This document shows positions 7,226-15,610 of a stretch of DNA of 64,000 nucleotides, one piece after another (the first letter of the stretch is position 1; the number at the start of each line of letters is the position of its first letter). A program made the translations under genes and the position numbers. The notes beneath the pieces are model-generated. The model was not told the origin of the DNA, did not search any database, and saw only the letters and a list, made by a program, of their open reading frames with translations. The stretch is taken from assembly GCF_019308285.1 (NCBI RefSeq), contig NZ_WWEM01000038.1, positions 179,426-243,425 of the forward strand, given 5' to 3'. Source of the stretch: Flavobacterium quisquiliarum. GTDB taxonomy: Bacteria; Bacteroidota; Bacteroidia; Flavobacteriales; Flavobacteriaceae.

Positions 7226-9286
7226 TTACCAGATTTTAACTCGTTTTTCTGGTTCCAAATACATTGGATCTCCTTTTTTGATTCCAAATGCCTCATAAAA
7301 AGAATCTAGGTTTTTAATTGGCACAACCGCTCTGTACATTCCCGGAGAATGCGGATCTGTCTTTACCTGACTTTTAATCGCTTCATCACGAGATTTAGTT
7401 CTCCAAACTGTAGCCCAAGAAATAAAGAAACGCTGTTCTGGCGTAAATCCGTCAATTAAACCTGGATTACCGTGTTTTTTCAAGTACAATTGCAATCCAT
7501 CATAAGCAGCGTTGGTTCCTCCTAAATCTCCAATATTTTCGCCTAAAGTAAATTTACCATCTACAAAAATTCCAGGAAGAGGTTCCAATGCGCTATATTG
7601 TGCTGCAAGGTCTCCGCCAAGAGCTGTAAATTGTTTTAAATCATCAGCAGTCCACCAATCTACTAAATTTCCTTCAGCATTGTAGCGTGCTCCCGAATCG
7701 TCAAAACCATGAGAAATTTCGTGGCCAATTACTGCACCAATTCCGCCATAATTTACTGCTTCATCAGCCTGATAATTATAGAAAGGAGGTTGCAAAATTG
7801 CTGCTGGGAATACAATTTCGTTATAAGAAGGATTGAAATATGCGTTAACTGTTTGCGGCGACATCCCCCACTCTGTTTTATCAACTGGTTTACCTAGTTT
7901 TGCTAAGTTTTCAGCATAAGCCCATTTCGATAAGTTTTTCATATTATCAAAATAAGTACCGCCTTCGTTTACATTTTTAAGCTCTAGCTTTGAATAATCT
8001 TTCCATTTATCTGGATATCCAATCTTAACCGTTAATTTCTTTAACTTCTCAATTGCCTTTACTTTAGTTTCTCGCGACATCCAAGGCAACGCATTGATTC
8101 TATTTTCGTAAGCCTGCATTACATTGGCAATCATGTCTTTTGCTTTTGCTTTTGCTTCAGCAGGAAATAATTTTTCAACATATAATTTACCTAAAGCTTC
8201 TCCAGTTGCTCCGTTGATTACTTGCAACGCAACTTCTTCACGTGGACGCTGTTTTAAAGCTCCTGTTAATGTTTTTCCGTAGAAATCAAAGTTGGCATTT
8301 TCTATTTCTGTAGTTAAAGTTGATGCAGATCTGTTTAATAGCGACCATTTCAAGTACTCTTTCCAAGCTTCTACTTTCTTTTCTGTAAAAGTCTTTTCCA
8401 AAGCAATCATATAACGTGGTTGTGCGACAATTACAGTGTCTAATTTTGTCATTCCAATTCCTGTGAAATATTTCTCCCATTGAATAGATGGTGTATTCTT
8501 TTTCAAATCAGCAACCGCAGTTGGATTGTATTGTTTTCTTCTGTCTCTTCTCTCTACACGATCTAATCTTGGTGCGGACATTTCAACTTCTAAAGCCAGA
8601 ATTTGTTTGGCACTTTCTTTTGCTTTTGCTGGAGATTCTCCAATGTATTGCAACATTCTTGCAACGTGAACTTCGTATTTTTCACGTTTTTCTTTAGAAT
8701 CTTTATCATCAGAGTTGTAGTAATCTTTATCAGACAATCCTAAATTACCAGGTCCTAATGTCACCGAATTTTTATTACTGTTTTTAGCATCAGCACCAAC
8801 ATAAACTCCAAAAAAACCTGATCCGCCTGCAAGCTGCATTTCAGTAATATAGTTTTGAAGATCTGCAACATTTTTAATGGCATCAATTTTTTTCAAATAA
8901 GGCTGAAGCGGTGTAATTCCTCTTTTGTTTCTGCCAACAGTATCCAAAATAGTATTGAACAAAGCAATTGCTTTACCTTGATCTGTATTGGATTTATACT
9001 TTGGATCTTTTGAAGCTGCTTTTAAAATAGCAAGTGCATCATCATCCGTTTTCTGACGCAGTTCATTAAAACTTCCCCAAGAATTACGATCACTTGGAAT
9101 TTCTGTATTATCTAACCACGCACCATTTACGTAACGGAAAAAATCCTGGCTTGCAGTAACTTTAGGATCCATATTGGCAATATTAATTCCAGGTTCCTTT
9201 GGTTTGTTATTTTGTGCTTGCACTGCTGTTAATGAAAACATTGCAGAAACCACACAAAACATTGGTTTGGAAAGCTTTTTAATCAT
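7226..9286 (-). CDS. M13 family zinc metallopeptidase (neprilysin/PepO-like), copy A
   Basis: This secreted or periplasmic zinc endopeptidase of the neprilysin/PepO family cleaves short peptides. The 686-residue protein has a signal peptide (residues 1-25, ending VQAQ), the N-terminal M13 domain, and the C-terminal catalytic domain. The zinc motif HEISH spans residues 522-526 within IGHEISHGFDDSGARYN, the third zinc ligand E583 lies in GENIGDLGG, and the substrate-binding NAY motif is at 481-483. It is a tandem paralogue of the gene at 9454-11511; from NAY to the zinc site the two are virtually identical. It has its own promoter (TATGTTTG at 9313-9320) and terminator, so it is not strictly co-transcribed with copy B. 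Confidence 0.95.
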   Translation of the reverse strand: MIKKLSKPMFCVVSAMFSLTAVQAQNNKPKEPGINIANMDPKVTASQDFFRYVNGAWLDNTEIPSDRNSWGSFNELRQKTDDDALAILKAASKDPKYKSNTDQGKAIALFNTILDTVGRNKRGITPLQPYLKKIDAIKNVADLQNYITEMQLAGGSGFFGVYVGADAKNSNKNSVTLGPGNLGLSDKDYYNSDDKDSKEKREKYEVHVARMLQYIGESPAKAKESAKQILALEVEMSAPRLDRVERRDRRKQYNPTAVADLKKNTPSIQWEKYFTGIGMTKLDTVIVAQPRYMIALEKTFTEKKVEAWKEYLKWSLLNRSASTLTTEIENANFDFYGKTLTGALKQRPREEVALQVINGATGEALGKLYVEKLFPAEAKAKAKDMIANVMQAYENRINALPWMSRETKVKAIEKLKKLTVKIGYPDKWKDYSKLELKNVNEGGTYFDNMKNLSKWAYAENLAKLGKPVDKTEWGMSPQTVNAYFNPSYNEIVFPAAILQPPFYNYQADEAVNYGGIGAVIGHEISHGFDDSGARYNAEGNLVDWWTADDLKQFTALGGDLAAQYSALEPLPGIFVDGKFTLGENIGDLGGTNAAYDGLQLYLKKHGNPGLIDGFTPEQRFFISWATVWRTKSRDEAIKSQVKTDPHSPGMYRAVVPIKNLDSFYEAFGIKKGDPMYLEPEKRVKIW

Positions 9287-9312
9287 TTTTGTTTAGTTTT
9301 TAAGTGTATTTA

Positions 9313-9320
9313 CAAACATA
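9313..9320 (-). promoter_or_regulatory. promoter -7 element (TATGTTTG) of M13 peptidase copy A
   Basis: TATGTTTG on the minus strand lies 27 bp ahead of the start codon. The surrounding sequence (AATAATAACAATATGTTTGT) also occurs, almost letter for letter, upstream of copy B, so the promoter was duplicated with the gene. Confidence 0.65.
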
Positions 9321-9405
9321 TTGTTATTATTTTTAATTCTGTGTTAAAATTTTAGAATATATCATTGTAAGAAATATATTTCTTTATTTGACTGGAAAAT
9401 TATAA

Positions 9406-9435
9406 AAAAAACGGCGCTGAAACAGCGCCGTTTTT
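9406..9435. terminator. terminator after M13 peptidase copy B
   Basis: A GC-rich stem, AAAACGGCGCTG paired with CAGCGCCGTTTT around a 3-nt loop, has poly-A on one side and poly-T on the other. It separates the two peptidase transcription units. Confidence 0.85.
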
Positions 9436-9453
9436 AAAATTTTATTTATTTCA

Positions 9454-11511
9454 TTACCAGATTTTAACTCGTTTTTCTGGTTCAACATACATTTTGTCGC
9501 CTTTCTTAATATCAAAAGCTTTGTAGAAAGCATCAACATTTTGAATTGGCACATAAGCTCTATACATTCCTGGAGAGTGTGGATCTGTTTTCACTTGGTT
9601 TTTGATAGCCTCATCCCTAGATTTTGTTCTCCAAACGGTAGCCCAAGAAATAAAGAAACGCTGTTCTGGAGTAAATCCGTCGATTAAACCTGGATTCCCA
9701 TTTTCTTTTAAATACAATTGTAAACCGTCAAAAGCAGCATTAATTCCACCTAAATCTCCAATGTTTTCTCCTAAAGTAAAATGACCATCCACATGAACTC
9801 CTGGCAAAGGCTCAAGCGCACTGTATTGATTTGCCAAGTCAGTTCCTAAAGCAGTAAATTGTTTTAAATCGTTTTCTGTCCACCAGTCAACCAAATTTCC
9901 TTCAGCGTTGTAACGCGCGCCTGAATCATCAAATCCGTGAGAGATCTCATGTCCAATTACAGCGCCAATTCCTCCATAATTAACTGCTTCATCCGCTTGG
10001 TAATTGTAGAAAGGCGGTTGTAAAATCGCAGCTGGGAATACAATTTCGTTGTAAGATGGATTATAATAAGCGTTTACTGTTTGCGGCGACATTCCCCATT
10101 CTGTTTTGTCAACCGGTTTTTTCAATTTATCAATACTTTCCTGGAATCCCCATTTTGATAAATTTCTCATGTTATCAAAATAAGTTCCGCCTTCACCAAC
10201 ACTTTTCATTGTTAAAGCCGAATAATCCTTCCATTTATCAGGATATCCAATTTTAATTGTGATTTTGTTTAATTTTTCAATCGCTTTTACTTTTGTTTCA
10301 GGTGACATCCAAGTCAAAGAATTGATTCTATTTTTGTAAGCTAAAATCACGTTCTGAATCATTTTCTGTGCTTTCTCTTTTGCTTCGGCAGGGAATAATT
10401 TTTCTACATATAATTTCCCAAGAGCTTCTCCAACAGTTCCATTAACTATATCTAGTGCTCTTTCTTCAGCAGGAAGCTGTTTAATTGCTCCTCTTAATGT
10501 TTTGCTGTAAAAATCAAAACGTGCATCATTAAGTGCTGTAGATAATTGACCAGAAGCTCCGTTTAGTAAATCCCATTTCAGGTATTCTTTCCATGCTTCT
10601 ACTTTGTTTTCAGTAAAAACCTTTTGCAACGCTGTCATATACTTAGGTTCAGAAACAATTACAGTTTCTAATTTTGTAATTCCTAAACCAGCAAAGTAGT
10701 CATTCCATTTAATCGCTGGAGTTAATTTCTGAATTTCAGCCACCGTCATTGGATTGTATTGTAAACGGCTGTCTCTTCTTTCTACTCTATTTAATCTTGG
10801 TTGAGACAATTCTGTTTCTAAAGCAAGAATCTGTGACGCACTTTGTTTTGCTTTTTCAGCAGATTCTCCAATAAACTGAAGCATTCTTGCGATATGCAAT
10901 TCATATTTCGCACGTTTTTCTTTAGAGTCCTTATCATCAGAAGTATAGTAATCTTTGTCTGGAAGTCCGAGTCCACTTGGCGCAAGATTTACAGAATTTT
11001 TAGAACTGTCTTTATCATCAGCTCCAATATAAATTCCGAAGAAACCAGAACCACCTTCTTTTTCCATTTCTATTAAATATTTCTGAACATCAGCAACATT
11101 TTTAATGGCATCGATTTTTTTCAAATACGGTTTTAATGGTTCAATTCCTCTTTTATCTCTTCCTATTGTATCTAAATAGGTATTGAATAAATTAACGGCT
11201 TTCCCTTGATCGGTATTCGATTTGTATTTCGGATTTTTTGCGGCATCTTTTAAAACCGTCATTACGTCTTTGTCTGTTCTTTTGATCAGCTCATTAAAGC
11301 TTCCCCAAGTTGTACGGTCACTTGGAATTTCTGTTTTATCCAACCAAGTTCCATTTACATATTTAAAAAAATCTTGACTCGGGCTGACTTTGGTATCCAT
11401 AAAAGATACATTAATTCCTGGTTCTTTTGGTGTGTTTTGAGCTTGAACTGCTGTTAGCGAAAACATTGCAGATATTACACCAAACACAGGTTTAGCTAAT
11501 TGCTTTTTCAT
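9454..11511 (-). CDS. M13 family zinc metallopeptidase (neprilysin/PepO-like), copy B
   Basis: This is the tandem paralogue of the preceding peptidase: 685 residues with the same architecture, namely a signal peptide ending VQAQ, the helical N-terminal M13 domain, and the zinc centre HEISHGFDD near residue 521 with GENIGDLGG supplying the third ligand. The catalytic half is almost unchanged between copies. The N-terminal half has drifted more (for example EMEKEGGSGFFGIYIGADD against EMQLAGGSGFFGVYVGADA), which suggests retained chemistry and possibly different peptide preference. Promoter element TATGTTTG lies at 11538-11545. Its substrate is unknown. Confidence 0.95.
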   Translation of the reverse strand: MKKQLAKPVFGVISAMFSLTAVQAQNTPKEPGINVSFMDTKVSPSQDFFKYVNGTWLDKTEIPSDRTTWGSFNELIKRTDKDVMTVLKDAAKNPKYKSNTDQGKAVNLFNTYLDTIGRDKRGIEPLKPYLKKIDAIKNVADVQKYLIEMEKEGGSGFFGIYIGADDKDSSKNSVNLAPSGLGLPDKDYYTSDDKDSKEKRAKYELHIARMLQFIGESAEKAKQSASQILALETELSQPRLNRVERRDSRLQYNPMTVAEIQKLTPAIKWNDYFAGLGITKLETVIVSEPKYMTALQKVFTENKVEAWKEYLKWDLLNGASGQLSTALNDARFDFYSKTLRGAIKQLPAEERALDIVNGTVGEALGKLYVEKLFPAEAKEKAQKMIQNVILAYKNRINSLTWMSPETKVKAIEKLNKITIKIGYPDKWKDYSALTMKSVGEGGTYFDNMRNLSKWGFQESIDKLKKPVDKTEWGMSPQTVNAYYNPSYNEIVFPAAILQPPFYNYQADEAVNYGGIGAVIGHEISHGFDDSGARYNAEGNLVDWWTENDLKQFTALGTDLANQYSALEPLPGVHVDGHFTLGENIGDLGGINAAFDGLQLYLKENGNPGLIDGFTPEQRFFISWATVWRTKSRDEAIKNQVKTDPHSPGMYRAYVPIQNVDAFYKAFDIKKGDKMYVEPEKRVKIW

Positions 11512-11537
11512 AAAAATTTATAGTTTAAGGGAAAATA

Positions 11538-11545
11538 CAAACATA
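11538..11545 (-). promoter_or_regulatory. promoter -7 element (TATGTTTG) of M13 peptidase copy B
   Basis: This minus-strand TATGTTTG lies 27 bp ahead of the start, at the same distance and in the same sequence context as the copy A promoter. Confidence 0.65.
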
Positions 11546-11716
11546 TTGTTATTATTTCAAAATTTGTGTTAAAATTCTAACTGCAAAATCAAAAAGAAGA
11601 ATAAATTTCACAAATAGACATTCTAACCTTATTTTACTTAGTTGCAGATTCATTATAAAAGTTACAAAAGCCTGTTAAAAAAATAACGCAGTAAAGTTTT
11701 TAGAATCTGCTTTTTG

Positions 11717-11724
11717 TATTTTTG
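11717..11724 (+). promoter_or_regulatory. promoter -7 element (TATTTTTG) of the SCO1 gene
   Basis: TATTTTTG lies 15 bp ahead of the ATG at 11740, giving a leader of roughly ten bases. A TTG inside this box keeps the frame open upstream but cannot be the start if the promoter is used. Confidence 0.6.
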
Positions 11725-11739
11725 CACCAAATTTTTTTT

Positions 11740-12405
11740 ATGAAATCGATTTTATATAAATACCGCAAATTCTTTATTGTTTTAATAGTGTTTTCGGTGA
11801 TTACGATATCTTTATTTTATTCTGCCTTAAAGCCTAAAAAAACACTTCCAATTTATAATCCTGCCGATGTAAATCCAGAATTAGTCGACAGTACCGTTCA
11901 ATATAAAAGCAAATATCATACTATTGCCGATTTTTCTTTTGTGAATCAAAATGGCGATACGATTACCCAGAAAAACTACGAAGGCAAAATCTATGTTGCC
12001 GATTTCTTCTTTACAACTTGCGGTTCTATTTGTCCAAAAATGACAACCAATCTTGAAGAAGTTCAAAAGGCCGTTATCAATAATCCAAAAGTAATGTTGC
12101 TCTCTCATACGGTTTTTCCTGAAGTTGACAGTATTCCTGTTTTAAAAGCTTATGCCATTAAACATGGCGTTGTAGACAGTAAATGGAATTTGGTTACGGG
12201 CGATAAAAAAGAAATTTACACGATGGCTAGAAAATCTTATCTGGCTGTAAAATTAGGAAGACCAGATCAGCTTTATGATATGGTGCATACAGAGAATTTT
12301 GTTTTAGTCGATCAAAAAAGACGTGTTCGTGGTTTTTATGATGGAACAAACAAAGAAGACATGAAACGTCTTTTAGAAGACATCGAATTCTTATCAAAAG
12401 AGTAA
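11740..12405 (+). CDS. SCO1/SenC family copper chaperone or thiol-disulfide protein
   Basis: This membrane-anchored, thioredoxin-fold protein belongs to the SCO family, which delivers copper to the CuA site of cytochrome c oxidase or reduces its cysteines. From the ATG at 11740 the protein has 221 residues. One N-terminal membrane anchor spans about residues 10-30. The copper-binding CxxxCP motif is CGSICP (C94, C98), and the partner histidine is H183 in MVHTENFVLVD. All three ligands are present, so it is likely active. The frame opens further upstream at a TTG inside the promoter, which I reject as the start. It stands alone ahead of the iron-uptake genes, which have a separate promoter. 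Confidence 0.92.
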   Translation: MKSILYKYRKFFIVLIVFSVITISLFYSALKPKKTLPIYNPADVNPELVDSTVQYKSKYHTIADFSFVNQNGDTITQKNYEGKIYVADFFFTTCGSICPKMTTNLEEVQKAVINNPKVMLLSHTVFPEVDSIPVLKAYAIKHGVVDSKWNLVTGDKKEIYTMARKSYLAVKLGRPDQLYDMVHTENFVLVDQKRRVRGFYDGTNKEDMKRLLEDIEFLSKE

Positions 12406-12455
12406 AAACCCCTTATTTTTAGAAACATTTAGCATTTGTCGAAGGGTTAAATGCC

Positions 12456-12484
12456 TTGCCTTAAATAATAATTGCCTACTTTTG
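12456..12484 (+). promoter_or_regulatory. feoAB promoter (TTG, 18 bp, TACTTTTG)
   Basis: A -33 TTG at 12456-12458 and a -7 TACTTTTG at 12477-12484, separated by 18 bp, match the Flavobacterium promoter consensus well. The feoA start codon lies 25 bp downstream. No obvious Fur-box palindrome is seen. Confidence 0.75.
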
Positions 12485-12509
12485 CAATCTAAATTCAATC
12501 TAAATAAGC

Positions 12510-12749
12510 TTGCAAAATACAATCCACACTCTGAAAAAAGGCGAGAAAGCCATTATCAAAGATTTTGATATCGATCTTATTCCACTGAAATTATTAGAAA
12601 TGGGTTGCCTCCCTGGCAGCGTAGTTGAATTACTGCAGATTGCTCCTTTTGGAGATCCATTATATTTGGATATTAACGGTTCGCATGTGGCGATTCGTAT
12701 TGAAACGGCTCGTGAAATTGAAGTTGAACTTATTCAAAACAATTTATAA
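12510..12749 (+). CDS. feoA: ferrous iron transport protein A (FeoA)
   Basis: FeoA is a small SH3-like cytoplasmic protein needed for FeoB-driven Fe(II) uptake. The 79-residue sequence shows the family pattern: an N-terminal LKKGEKAIIKDF strand, the LLEMGCLPGSVVELLQIAPFGDP core, and a final HVAIRIETAREIEVE strand. The start is TTG at 12510; an in-frame TAA at 12501-12503 rules out any upstream start and no ATG fits. It overlaps feoB by one base (TAATG), a sign of translational coupling. Confidence 0.93.
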   Translation: MQNTIHTLKKGEKAIIKDFDIDLIPLKLLEMGCLPGSVVELLQIAPFGDPLYLDINGSHVAIRIETAREIEVELIQNNL

Positions 12750-14848
12750 TGAGTGTTCAGAATATCAATGTTGCCCTTATTGGGAATCCAAATACTGGAA
12801 AAACTTCTGTCTTCAATCAGCTTACAGGTTTAAATCAGCAAGTTGGAAATTATCCTGGAATTACGGTAGAGAAAAAAATGGGTTTTTGCAAATTGCCTCA
12901 TAATATCAAAGCCAATATTCTAGACTTACCTGGAACGTACAGCTTGAATGCAAGTTCGATGGACGAAAGTGTGGTTATTGAACTTTTATTAAACAAAAAT
13001 GACAAACTATACCCAGACGTTGCTGTTGTGGTAACGGATGTTGAAAATCTGAAAAGAAACTTACTGATTTATACTCAAATCAAAGACCTTGAAATTCCGA
13101 CGATTTTGGTGATCAATATGTCTGATCGTATGGAAAGAAAAGGGATTTCCTTAGATATTCCATACTTAGAAGAAAAATTAAAAACCAAAATTGCCTTAGT
13201 AAGTTCAAGAAAAGGTTTAGGAATTGAGGAATTAAAAGAATTGATTGTCTCTTATAAAACCATTCCAAACGAACCTTGTTTGAATGCTTCAGTAATTGAT
13301 CCTGAATACTTTCAAAAGTTACAACACGCTTTTCCAAACCAATTGATGTACAAATTGTGGCTTGTCATTACACAGGATGTAAACTTCTCTAATTTAGACC
13401 GAAACGAAATCCGCAATACTTTCACGAAATCACATTCAGAATTAAAGCGTTTACAGCAAAAAGAAACCATCAAAAGATATCAATTTATAAATGATGTTTT
13501 AAAAGAAGGCTTAAAAATTGACGTATCAATTGCAACAGATATTCGTGCCAAATTAGACCGCATTTTAACGCATAAAGTTTGGGGTTACGTTATTTTCTTT
13601 GCGATTTTATTCCTAATTTTTCAATCCATTTTCAGCTGGTCCACTATCCCAATGGATTTCATTGACAGCACTTTTGCTTCCTTAAGCAGCTGGGTGGCCG
13701 CAGAATTGCCAAGTGGTATCTTAACCGATTTACTTTCGCAGGGAATTATTCCAGGAATTGGCGGTGTTATTATTTTTATACCACAAATTGCCTTTTTATT
13801 TCTTTTTATTTCGCTTCTAGAAGAAAGTGGTTATATGAGCCGTGTGGTTTTCTTAATGGACAAAATAATGCGCAGATTCGGACTTTCAGGAAAAAGTGTC
13901 GTTCCGTTGATTTCAGGAACGGCTTGCGCAATTCCAGCGATTATGGCTACTCGAAATATTGAAAACTGGAAAGAACGTTTGATTACGATCTTAGTAACGC
14001 CATTCACGACTTGCTCTGCAAGATTACCGGTTTATGCGATTATTATTTCATTGGTTATCCCTAGTAAACGTGTTTTTGGAGTTTTAAATGTTCAGGGATT
14101 AACTTTAATGCTGCTTTATGTTTTAGGATTTTTTATGGCTATTTTATCTTCTTATATTTTAAATAAAGTTTTAAAATTAGACTCTAAAACGTATTTCGTT
14201 GTCGAAATGCCAAGCTATAAAATGCCTCTTTTGAAAAACGTTGGAATCAATGTTGTCGAAAAAACGAAAGCGTTTATTGTTGGCGCAGGTAAAATTATCT
14301 TAGCAATATCTGTTATTTTATGGTTCTTGGCTTCTTATGGACCTGGAAAAGAATTCAATGATGCTGAGAATATTGTAAAAGAAAGATTTGCCAACACTAC
14401 TTTAGACGAAACTCAATTTGAAAACGAAGTAAACTCCCAAAAATTAGAAAACTCCTATATCGGATTAATGGGAAGAGCAATCGAACCAGCGATTCAACCT
14501 TTGGGTTACGATTGGAAAATCGGAATTGCTTTGATTAGTTCGTTTGCTGCTCGTGAGGTTTTCGTTGGAACATTGGCAACTATTTACAGCGTTGGAGATA
14601 CTGACAACGAATCGACCATAAAAAGTAAAATGCAGGCAGAAGTCCGTCCAGATACAGGAAAAAAAGTATTTGACTTTGCAACGGGAATTTCTTTACTGTT
14701 GTTTTATGCTTTTGCAATGCAGTGCGCCAGTACACTGGCCATTACCAAAAAAGAAACCAACTCATGGAAATGGCCTGCAATGCAGTTAGGCTTCATGAGT
14801 GCGTTAGCTTACTTTAGCGCATTAATTGCGTACCAACTTTTAAAATAA
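12749..14848 (+). CDS. feoB: ferrous iron transporter FeoB
   Basis: FeoB is the GTP-dependent inner-membrane Fe(II) transporter. The 699-residue protein starts with a G domain: the P-loop GNPNTGKTS (residues 12-20), the G2 region around NYPGITVEKK, G3 DLPGTYSL (59-66) and G4 NMSD (123-126). A helical GDI-like domain follows, then two mirrored Gate regions with multiple membrane segments; these carry the conserved SGYMSRVVFLMD and SGTACAIPAIMATR blocks in the first and a FAAREVFVGTLAT block in the second. All motifs are intact. It lies between feoA (1-bp overlap) and a small Cys-rich membrane protein. Confidence 0.97.
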   Translation: MSVQNINVALIGNPNTGKTSVFNQLTGLNQQVGNYPGITVEKKMGFCKLPHNIKANILDLPGTYSLNASSMDESVVIELLLNKNDKLYPDVAVVVTDVENLKRNLLIYTQIKDLEIPTILVINMSDRMERKGISLDIPYLEEKLKTKIALVSSRKGLGIEELKELIVSYKTIPNEPCLNASVIDPEYFQKLQHAFPNQLMYKLWLVITQDVNFSNLDRNEIRNTFTKSHSELKRLQQKETIKRYQFINDVLKEGLKIDVSIATDIRAKLDRILTHKVWGYVIFFAILFLIFQSIFSWSTIPMDFIDSTFASLSSWVAAELPSGILTDLLSQGIIPGIGGVIIFIPQIAFLFLFISLLEESGYMSRVVFLMDKIMRRFGLSGKSVVPLISGTACAIPAIMATRNIENWKERLITILVTPFTTCSARLPVYAIIISLVIPSKRVFGVLNVQGLTLMLLYVLGFFMAILSSYILNKVLKLDSKTYFVVEMPSYKMPLLKNVGINVVEKTKAFIVGAGKIILAISVILWFLASYGPGKEFNDAENIVKERFANTTLDETQFENEVNSQKLENSYIGLMGRAIEPAIQPLGYDWKIGIALISSFAAREVFVGTLATIYSVGDTDNESTIKSKMQAEVRPDTGKKVFDFATGISLLLFYAFAMQCASTLAITKKETNSWKWPAMQLGFMSALAYFSALIAYQLLK

Positions 14849-14854
14849 AAAGTT

Positions 14855-14980
14855 ATGATTCAGGAAATAATAGCCTTTGCCATACTTGGATTAGCAGTCG
14901 CTTTTTTGATTAAGAAATATTTTTTTAAATCGAAAAAGAAAAAAGACTGCGGAGGCGGAACAGATTGCGGATGTAGTTAA
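14855..14980 (+). CDS. FeoB-associated Cys-rich membrane protein, 41 aa
   Basis: This very short gene starts 6 bp after feoB. The product has one membrane helix (about residues 5-19), a basic stretch (KKYFFKSKKKK) and a cysteine-rich tail ending DCGGGTDCGCS. That layout matches the small FeoB-associated Cys-rich proteins often found after feoB, proposed to assist Fe(II) transfer. A hairpin terminator follows at 15016. Position, spacing and composition make it convincing despite its size. Confidence 0.85.
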   Translation: MIQEIIAFAILGLAVAFLIKKYFFKSKKKKDCGGGTDCGCS

Positions 14981-15015
14981 TTGTTTATACTGAAGAGATT
15001 CACAAAATGCAGTAC

Positions 15016-15052
15016 AAAGCTTCACAGAGATTTTAATTCTTTGTGAAGCTTT
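15016..15052 (+). terminator. terminator of the feoAB operon
   Basis: The stem AAAGCTTCACAGAG pairs with CTTTGTGAAGCTTT (one mismatch) and is followed by TTCTTTTA. It closes the feoA-feoB-small-protein unit. Confidence 0.75.
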
Positions 15053-15140
15053 TTCTTTTATAATCCATTACATACTAAATAATTACCCTTTTTTATTACT
15101 TTAAAAACTTCTGAGGGATAATTAGCTTTCAGCTGTCAAG

Positions 15141-15148
15141 TATTTTTG
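15141..15148 (+). promoter_or_regulatory. candidate -7 element (TATTTTTG)
   Basis: TATTTTTG lies 21 bp ahead of the ATG of a 39-residue membrane protein. The -33 box is unclear. Confidence 0.45.
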
Positions 15149-15169
15149 AAAAATTAAAATACAATAAAA

Positions 15170-15289
15170 ATGACAAAGTTTGAAAAAAATGAAATCATAA
15201 GAGACAATCGAGTTACAAGATTACTTTGGTTTTCGTTCGGATTTTTATTCGCTTTTATAATCATGTGCCTTTTAAAATCCAAATTTTAA
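15170..15289 (+). CDS. small single-pass membrane protein, 39 aa
   Basis: I do not recognise this protein. It has a charged N-terminal half (MTKFEKNEIIRDNRVTR) and one strongly hydrophobic helix (about residues 18-35), ending in KSKF, so it would sit in the inner membrane with a cytoplasmic N-terminus by the positive-inside rule. A TATTTTTG promoter box lies 21 bp upstream, and the feo terminator separates it from the iron genes. A promoter, an ATG and a coherent membrane pattern support it, but its size keeps confidence moderate. Confidence 0.5.
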   Translation: MTKFEKNEIIRDNRVTRLLWFSFGFLFAFIIMCLLKSKF

Positions 15290-15610
15290 GTATACAAATT
15301 ATTATATTTTTTTTTTAAAACAACTGAGCAATCTTGTACCTTTTTTAATCGGCAAAGTAATTATATTTTGGTTAAACACTGATTTATAAACTATTTGTAC
15401 TTTGACATTCTATGCAAAAATGGGAGATGATAGAATTACTAAATTTCTATGATTTTATTTATACCCTTTTACTATTCATAATAAAAACTTCTCTTCTTGC
15501 ATTCTAAATTATTGTGGTTCAAAATATAGTATTTAATTTTTAGTCTGCTGTTTTAATTTTAATTTAGCAAAGACTAACATGTTTTTGATTATATAAAAAC
15601 CACTTTTAAA
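15290..15610. other. AT-rich intergenic stretch without a recognised feature
   Basis: This is 321 bp of very AT-rich sequence ahead of the alpha/beta hydrolase. I see no open frame of note, hairpin terminator or strong promoter. A TACTTTGA near 15400 is a weak promoter-like match. Confidence 0.5.

Noticed and set aside
11722..11739. TTG start for the SCO1 protein
   Set aside because: It lies partly inside the TATTTTTG promoter box; ATG 11740 gives a normal membrane anchor.
12420..12509. Fur box ahead of feoA
   Set aside because: No convincing inverted repeat beyond the promoter elements was found.
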